From Litsea cubeba (lineage: Eukaryota; Streptophyta; Magnoliopsida; Laurales; Lauraceae), in contig CM022949.1 of the NCBI GenBank assembly GCA_012931725.1, forward strand, positions 31,077,235-31,141,234: 64,000 bases of DNA, in the 5' to 3' direction. The notes below the pieces were generated by a model, which was given only the letters and a program-made list of their open reading frames with translations, did not search any database and was not told the origin of the DNA. Shown one piece after another: positions 48,801 through 57,800 of the stretch. A program made the position numbers and the translations under genes. The first letter of the stretch is position 1. Every line of letters starts with the position of its first letter.

Positions 48801-51800
48801 TAAACCACAAAATCCATCAATACATGATTGCTTCATGGGTTAATAGGCATCAAGCACCACATGGATAGTATTAATGTATTGAAGAATATAGAGCGTCCCA
48901 ATGGTAGATGCAGAAGGGCATGTGTGGTATCTTATGCCATCCATACACCGGGAGCTTACTGGATGAAGCAGTTGGTTTGATAAGTCTCACTTTGGACGTT
49001 AAATGACCAAACAATCTTCCAAATTGGAATTCTAGTGATCCATCATTCAACCTGGAACTTGATAATGAAGTACAAAATATCACGAGAGAAAAAAAAAAAA
49101 AAAGGCTTGATCGGAAGGATCTTTCATTCGAGGAGATATTAGGTGCGCTTCGATCACCCAACCGAATGAAAGACTTGGATGGAATAAGTACACTGAGATA
49201 TATAGTAGACATTTAAACCTATAGTTCCTCAGCATAGTTCAATTCATACATGCAGTGCCAAGGTGATTCTGTCTGTGTTGATTTCATGAGTTTCTTGTTA
49301 CCGACATCGTGTAATAATTTCATGGCATGCAGAGGAATGAGATCACAAGATATGCAGCACCCTTTTCTTTTCAAAATGAATAGCCAATGCAACAGACTTA
49401 CAATTGTAAGCCTTTTCAGAAGACCCTCTTTCACTCTCTGACGCAGATCATCACATTCTTCCTGCAATGAAGATCAAGAAATTCACTAAAGACGATAAGG
49501 ATAGAGCACCAAAGATTTATAAGAAATTTTATGACATTTTCTAGTCAAATACACCATTAACAATAACACAAATGCTGAACCTAGAAATTTGATATGGTCC
49601 TTTCATTCCCCCCCACCCCCCAAAAAAAAAAAAAAAAAAACAAAAAAGCTGAGCCTAGAAATTTGATATGGTCCTTTCATTTCTCCCTAGCCTAGAATAA
49701 ATTTTCAAGCTTTTTATTGTTTGCTTCAAAAGATGAGCGTACTTTGCCATACAATAAAATTATTGTACAAGTTACCTCAGAGAAATCATCGTCCGACAAC
49801 ATGAAAATGCAGATGCCTTTCATCATATTGGAGACCTGCAGTACAATATCTGTACTAATCTCACCCGTTTTGTAAGCCTCTGAAGCCCTTCCTACGCCTG
49901 AAAGAAATAAATTTGCGACAAGTTACTTGCTAAGAGCAGAGGGAAAAAATGTGAATCAAAATTTTTGAAAGTGAGACGATTATACATATAACCAATAACC
50001 TGTAACTTGCTCAATTCGGAAGAAATTTTTGGGCACGGAGTAATCATTTGGATCACTTTTGACTCTCACAAAACAATCCATAACTTTACTATCAAATGTT
50101 TCAGGCTTCTTCAGAAATTCCTCTATCAAACTTCTCCTCAAATAGATTAGTTTGACATTTTTTGCAGCAATGGAGGCATAGCAACTTTTCTGCGTTTCTG
50201 AAACGTTTCCTGTGAAATCATTCAACATTGGCATATTAGCTTTTGGGTCTGAGCTCAACCTTCGCTGCCGCTTACAATCCTTCAGTACATTCTCTTCTTC
50301 TGAGCCAAATAGTGAATCATCCTCTGATTCTTGGCTTTCAGCAAAGTGGGCTTCCAACAAGTTCGAGATCTTATGACGGTTCACTGATTTTCTCCCGAAA
50401 AGTAAATTCAACCTCGCGTCACATATGACCTTCTTTTTTTTCTGGGGATGAGTAAGTTTGTTTTCTACTATATAATCCTTTATGATGTCACAAACTTCAG
50501 GTTGGGTGATGGGTTCATCAGTATTTTTACCAATGGATGTAAGAAAACAAATAAGCTGCTCCGAACCCCAGCCAATAAACTTCTTTTTTCGAGATTTGTA
50601 TGTTCTCCGCCCGATTTTCATCCATAAATCCTGTCCCTTGGGTTCTTCTAATGGCACTTCATCATCACTTCTGTTGTCCATATTGTCAACATCAGAAGTT
50701 AATTCTCCAACAGGTTTATCTACATTGAATGCTTTCCCACCTTTCTTACCCTTCTTTAGTACGGAATCAGCTTTATGAAGATCTTCTATTGATAAGCCTT
50801 CGTTCTGTTTTATTATTTCCCAGTAATCCTTAAATAAGCACTCATATGTTTCAGTGTCATTAAAATCAACTTGGCCCTGGAAACAACACGAAACAGTAAA
50901 TAAGATGGTATGAGTTTGCATGAACAGAGGAGATTGCCTCTATCTAAATTCTAAACATAATGGTCAAATCTGTTTATTAATACCCTCCCTCTGGTTCTAT
51001 AGAATTAATGTGTGGACCAACATTGGTAACACAAGTAATTTTCGTCTCACCTTGTCCAGCAGTTCACATTTTTACAATTTTTTATCACATATATTTGACA
51101 ACAATAATTAGAACTCAGTCTCCGATAACCTTCTACAAGAAGTATAGTGGTCATACATAATTTCTCTATGCAGGTTGATGCCTACTAAAGGAAAAGGAGC
51201 AGGCCGAAAAGAACATGGATGGAACTACTCATGATAGATATGAAGAAGTGCAACCCATCCAAGGATTTGTCCTATGATAGAATGGACTATAAAATAGAAT
51301 TTATATAGCTGAATCCAACATAGTCGGGACAAGGCTTTGCTGATGATGATGATGAAACCAATACCTATCCCAGCAATTAGCAAGGTTTGAATGTTCATGA
51401 AAATTCAGCTAATGTCAAGGATCAAGAGAAAATTCCCAAAACAATAATATAAAAAACAACCATGACGTATAGCAAATTGACCACACAAAAACATTCCTCA
51501 CCAACATTAGGTCACTAGAAAATTTCATGTCATTATTATCTTCAATGAGTAAAGAAGGTAAATACTAATCTTAGTAGCAGTCCAAAGGTTAGTAATGGTA
51601 TTAGGTGCCCTACATGCAAATTCAATCACTTCAAAAGTGTCTAGGGGGCTCATGGACCGGGCTTGCCCAATCAAGACCCAGGCCCAGCCCGCGGTGGGCC
51701 GGGCTTGGACTTTAAATATAGGCCTGATTAATTTACGGCCCGTGCTTGGATTCAGGCAGAGAGCCCAAAATCCGGTCTGGCCCGAATGAGAGACCCCATT

Positions 51801-54800
51801 TAAGCAGAAATGGAATTTCTATTGGAACGAAGACTAGAAGCCATGAACTATCACTCACAGACATGGGTGATAACCAGCTAAGCTACCACTCCCAACGGTG
51901 GATAACATTTTATTTTAAAAAAAGCCTTTAGCGGGCTTCATTTTTTTAGACAGGCTGGGCTTTAACCAGGTCCTTTTGGCTCGATTTAGGCTAAGACTGG
52001 GCTAGGGCCTATCGTTTTAAAATCAGGCTGAACACGGATATTCCTCAGCCCGACACATGAACCCCTAGAAGTGTAAAGTAGCTAGTTTGTCGCACCTTTA
52101 ATGCCAAGCATCTTAGGTGTAGTGGTTAGCAACTTGAAATGGTATCAGAGCTAACATGTTCCGGGTTCGAATCCATGTATGGGCACAATAGGCCCCATGC
52201 TACATCTTGTGTGCAGGCGCATGTGGACCCAAACCTAGCATTTCTATTTTAATTGCTTTAATTAGTCTTTGTTTTTATATTCAATCTCTTTCTAATTTAG
52301 AATTAATTACTATATAATTTAGTAATAAGAGCATTTTTGTCAATTCTATCCTTATTGATTGGAAACCCAACTAGAATTACCTATTAACTTTATAAATAGC
52401 TTTGATTAGTATTTGGAAACTAATAAACTAAGGTGTCCCACGGCCGAGCAAGATTTAGTAACTTAGATTATAAGGTAGTGAAAGAGTAGTATGATTGATA
52501 GCTAGCTTTTAGGGCTTCATTATTTAAGCAAATAGATGAGGGTTTTACTATTCTATTCATTCCAAAGATAGTAGGAGGCATCTCCAAAAGAGAGGATTGA
52601 GGAAGATTGGAGCTCCCTCTGGCCGATCCAAACCCTTAAAGGCAAATGCTAAGCATGCTAAAGATGTTAGTTGATCCTTATCTAACATGTATTTTCTTCT
52701 TTAGCCTGCAACTTCTTTAATTTTATTTAATCCCATCTTAAATCTTTTGTGATGTATGGATCTTCGAATGAGAGATTTTATCATTGTTTATGCTTGCTTA
52801 GATGTTATTTTTACACAAGTTCAGACAATACAGAACTAAGGAAAAGACTAAAACATGTCCACCCATAATTATAGTGAATATCGAGGGCTTAAACATATTT
52901 TAGGAAAAGTTGTAACTCAAGTAGTGAAAGACAGGGCTGGTGTGAAATTTAAGGATTTTAGATATAAAACAATAAGGTTCACCCCCTAAATGCAAGCGTA
53001 CATAGGTCGAAATATCCAGAGATGGTTTCGCATGTGTTGTTTTTTAGGGTTTCACGTGTGTTGATTTTAAGGCAACAGGATGGTGGGCCCAATCCACATG
53101 CGTCCTATAGCACTACAATTACCCCTAAGTCATCTCTCAGATGATCGGGTCTGATCATCCATCAGGTGGGCCATGTGGTCCCATAGGCATAAATGAAAAA
53201 ATGGTTTCTAACTACCTGAATTGCTATGAAATCGATTTCTAATAGGATTTTCTACAAATCCAAGGTCGATTTTCTAATAGGGCTAAAAAAGAGGACTTGA
53301 ACTCCAAAGGTGCAATAACATGGTCGACAGTGATGAGAATGAATAGTACACAAACTGTATTTGCAAAATCCTCTATAACCACATAAGAATATTGAATAAC
53401 AGAGATTGTAATAACTGAGATCATGATTTGAGCATCATATGCAAAAGTAAATGTTGACAGAAATGAGAAAACAGTGTAGCAGTATATTAATCAAAAGATT
53501 TATATCAAAAGCAACAATTCTGAACTTGTGTACAAATAACATCTTAGCAAGCATAAACAATGATAAAACTTCTCATTCGAAGATCCAGACATCACAACAG
53601 ATTTAAAAGGGGATTAAATAAAATTAATAACATGAAGGATAAAGAAGAAAATACATCTGATATGGATCAACTAACATCCTTAACATGCTTACTTTAATGG
53701 TTTGGATCAACCAAAAGGAGCTCTAATCTTCCTCAATCCCCTCTTCTAGTGAATAGAATAGTAAGACCCTCATCTCTTTACTAAAGAGTGAAGCCCTAAA
53801 AGCTAGCAATCATACTAGTCTTCGGCTACCTGACACTCTAAAACTTATTAAACTCACTCGGTCGTGTGCCAACTTAGTTTATTAGGTTCCAAATACTAAC
53901 CAAAGCCATCTATAAAGCTAATATGTAACTCTAGTTGGGTTTCCGCTCACTTAGAATAGAAATTGACCAAAATATCTATATGTACTAAATAATGCAGTAA
54001 TTAATTCTAAATTAGAAAGAAATTGAAAATAAAAACAAAGCTTTCCTTTATTGCCAAACCGCATAACTCCCTTGGAAGGCAAGACCTTCAAGAACACATG
54101 ACCTCCAACTTGAACTTCAAGGTCTCTTCTCCGGTTTTGTCTGTGTAACTCTTTCCTCTGCTCTTAGCTACCAGCAGTCTCTCTCGAATAAGCCGTGACC
54201 AAGTGAGATTTATTAAGCTTAGAGTGTTAACTGTTAAGTACTGGAAGACTAGTATGATAGTTAGCTTCTAGGGCTTCACTATTTCAGCAAAGAGATGAGG
54301 GTTTTATGGATATATTCATTCCAAAGAGAGTAGGAGGCAGTTCTAGAAGAGAGTATTGAAGAAGAATAGAGCTCCGTTCGGCTGACCCAAACCCTTAGAG
54401 GCAAGTGCTAAGCATGCTAAGGATGTTAGTTGATCCCTATCTAATATGTATTTTCTTCTTTAGCCTACATCTCTTTTAATTTTATTTAATCTCCTATCAA
54501 ATCTGTTGTGACATATGGATATTCGAATGAGAAATTGTATCACATTTTATGCTTCCTTAGATGTTATTTGTACACAAGTTTAGAATTGGTATTTATTAAC
54601 TAAATTCTTTGATCGATATACTACTACATTATTTCTTCGTTCGAGTCAACATTTATTTTTTAATATGATTCTCAAATCTTGACCTCGATTATTAGAATCT
54701 CTATTATCCAATATTCTAATCTCTACTATCCAGGTTTAGTATTGTTCATTCTCATCACTATTGACCATATTATTGTACCTTTGGAGTTCGAGTTCTCCTT

Positions 54801-57800
54801 TCTAGCCCTTCTAGAAATGTTGCAAGCCACTATTCTATTGCCCCAAAGACAAAAACATCATATGTGAAACCCATCTCTCAATATTTCGACTTCTGTAAGC
54901 TTGAATTTAGGGGCCTGAACCTTATTGTTTTATATACCTGAGCATCATATGAATCCTTAAATTTCACACCAGCTTTGTCTTTTACTACTTGAGTTTAGGG
55001 GCGGCCCGGCCCAGCACACAAAGACCCGGGCCGTGGGCCGGCACCCCGTTGAGGCGTTGACCACGTTGATCGGGCCAACCCAGCACGGCATGACACAAAA
55101 GATGGACCGTGCTGGGCTAGGGTGCCTAACATCAATGTTTGTGCATTTATTTTAATAGTTTCAACTTTATTTCAAGCTAAGAACCCTAAAAATCCATCAA
55201 GTCAGTTTTAATTTATAAAAAAAAATTAGGAGAGGCATGTGGGCCAGCCCATAGGTGGCACGACCTAAGCCGAGCCATGGGCCGTGCTGGGCCGACCCCA
55301 ACTGACCTGGGCATGGCCCGACCCAGGCATGACCCAGTTTACACCCCTACTTGAGTTACACCTTTTTCCTAAAATTATGTTTAAGCCCCTGACAATCACT
55401 GTAATTATGGCTGGACATGTCTTAGTCTTTTCCTTAGTTTTGGACTGTCATGAAATTGCAATAAGGCCCTGTTATTTTTTTATTATATCTGAAACTGTTT
55501 TGAGTTGGTTTCTTTGGCTCCTAACTTCAGAAAATTACAAATGGACCCCTACTTGTTAGTGTAGTCTTATACAAATTGTCCTCAGTCATTTATTTGAGTT
55601 TCTAACTTTCCAGATTTATATGTAAGCCTCAATTATTCTCTAAATTCATAGTTGAATCTGCCTTGGGTTATTTCCTTAGCCCCACACTTCTGAAAATTAC
55701 AAGCAGACCCCTATAGTTTACTAAATTTTCAAATAGCCCCGTGTTTTCCTTTTTTATTTTAGCTGAATCTTTTACGGACTAATTCTGTGAATTCTAGACT
55801 CCTGTAAATTACAACTTAGGGCCTTTATTGATCATTATTAAGCCTCAATTAGTTTTTTATCAATTCTTGGTGTTCCAAGTTCCAGTAAATTGTCAAGGAC
55901 CCCACTATTGTTTCCTACCTTTACAAATGGACGTCATGTTGATCATTTTCGTGGATCCTAAGGTTATAGAGAGAGTATATGATTAGCATGTCGTCAGTGG
56001 TTTATAGTGTTCATCCTGAGGACCTGATGTGATTATCCCCAAAAATCCTAGTTTCTAAAGATGAGTTGTAGTCAATCAAGTTTGCTAGAGTCAAATTGGT
56101 GGTGAGTTGCGTGTCGTGATAGATCTCCCTGTGGCATTTTCTTGACCCCCGTTTGAAGCATCATCGATCGAGTGGCCAGCATGGGAGGTTATCCTTACCA
56201 TGACTGAGTCAAGTGCATGAGATGTTTGGGAAGTCTCCTAGAGCCTTTACGCTAGACTGCAGCTAGCCTCGCCGTGTTTCGTGATGTTTACTACCTACCT
56301 AAAGTAATTCGGGCAAGTGGTACTGGTACCAGATAAAAAATGATAAGTGTTATCGTGGTGCAGATGTATCCTGTAAATATTGTATCATGCAAGATTATCC
56401 TGTACATATTATATTGTGGAGAGATGTGCTTTTATCATGCATTTTTTTTTAGACATATGCTTCATACCTTGTTTATCTATTAGCATGTTCCTCAGGATTG
56501 AATATTCTAAAATGCCTTTCTCATGTAGATTAGTACTTGTTGTGACTGGGTTTCGTGGTGCAGATTTTGAGACAGGAGACCAATCGATGAGCTTCGCTGA
56601 GGCAGTGGGAATAGAGGACTGAGCAGTCGGATCACACTCTAGAGTCTATTATGTTTAAAGTTTCAGATTCTGTTATATACTTTAATTGATATTAATTGAA
56701 AACTGATGTTATATAGTTGAATATTATCCTTGATAGTAGGATTTTGATCTAGTAACCTTAAATAGTTAAATGAAAATGTTAAACCTGAACTCAGGTATTA
56801 TATGGTGGTGAATCAATGAAAGGTATTTCCGCTATGTTACCTTGTTATCTTAAATGTTATCCTATGGTGTTATTGACTTATTATGTGGCACAATGATTCA
56901 CCATCATGCTGTGGAGCTCAAACTTCCAGGTTCCAGAGTGTGACAATTAATTAGTTAGTTTGCCGTACCTTTTAATGCCTGGGCATTTTAGTACCTTTTA
57001 ATGCCTGGGCATTTTAGATGTATTGGTTAGCAACTTCAGAAGAAACGCCGATGATCATGGAAATTTTAAGTTATGCTCTTTTAAAGGAACCATAATCATG
57101 TAGAGTTGATACAGCATGAGAAACAGAAGAGTCAAGAAAAACTCAACAAAAAGCATACCCCATCAGAATCAACATCCAAGTTTTCTTCTATTAGGAGCAC
57201 AAGCTTTAAGCAGTTGCTGCAGAATCCCTTCTTCTCCCTAACTTGTACAAATTCAGCAGTTATAGTACATGCTTGGCAGACAGCATTCGGACAACAGAAG
57301 CATTGGAGCTTGGAACTCTTTTTACAGATAAAGCATTTATGCCAACCTGCCATAAAAAAAAAAAAAAAAATCATTGATGCAAGAGCCCTTTTGTTTTCCA
57401 CAAACACAAAAAAACATGCTAGGACATGCCCGGTATGGAATAAATACAGCACAGTTCTTCCCTTGTGTTTGAACATGTCCAATGTAGCCTAACAACAACA
57501 CTGTTGAGGAAAAGAGGTAGGTTGAAGAGGACATGGATGGAAGTAGCAAGTATAGATACAAAGAGTGCAACCTATCCAAGGATTTGGCTCAGGATAGATC
57601 AAAATGGACAAACAAAATTCATGTAGCCGACCCTATCATAGTTGAGACAACGCTCTAATGATGATGGTGAAGGGAAGAAAATAATAGTAATAAATTTGAA
57701 TGCGTACAACAAAAATTAATTGAACTCAAACTAAAGTACAAAATAGAAGGGACTTACTACAAATCCATGTGTTGTTTGTATCTAAAATTGAAGAATCCTC

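Larger units (their letters stand above)
52850..55430. repeat. Large inverted repeat (foldback), arms about 1.2 kb
   Basis: The left arm (52850-54045) recurs reversed in the right arm (54190-55430). 52860-53010 pairs with 54880-54995 plus 55350-55430, 53280-53440 with 54665-54830, and 53500-53850 with 54265-54600. The spacer holds a gypsy integrase fragment. The right arm is interrupted by a hAT-like MITE. Confidence 0.75.

Noticed and set aside
52135..52180. A true tRNA gene
   Set aside because: Only A- and B-box-like motifs are present; no cloverleaf with an acceptor stem can be drawn. A SINE-like element fits better.
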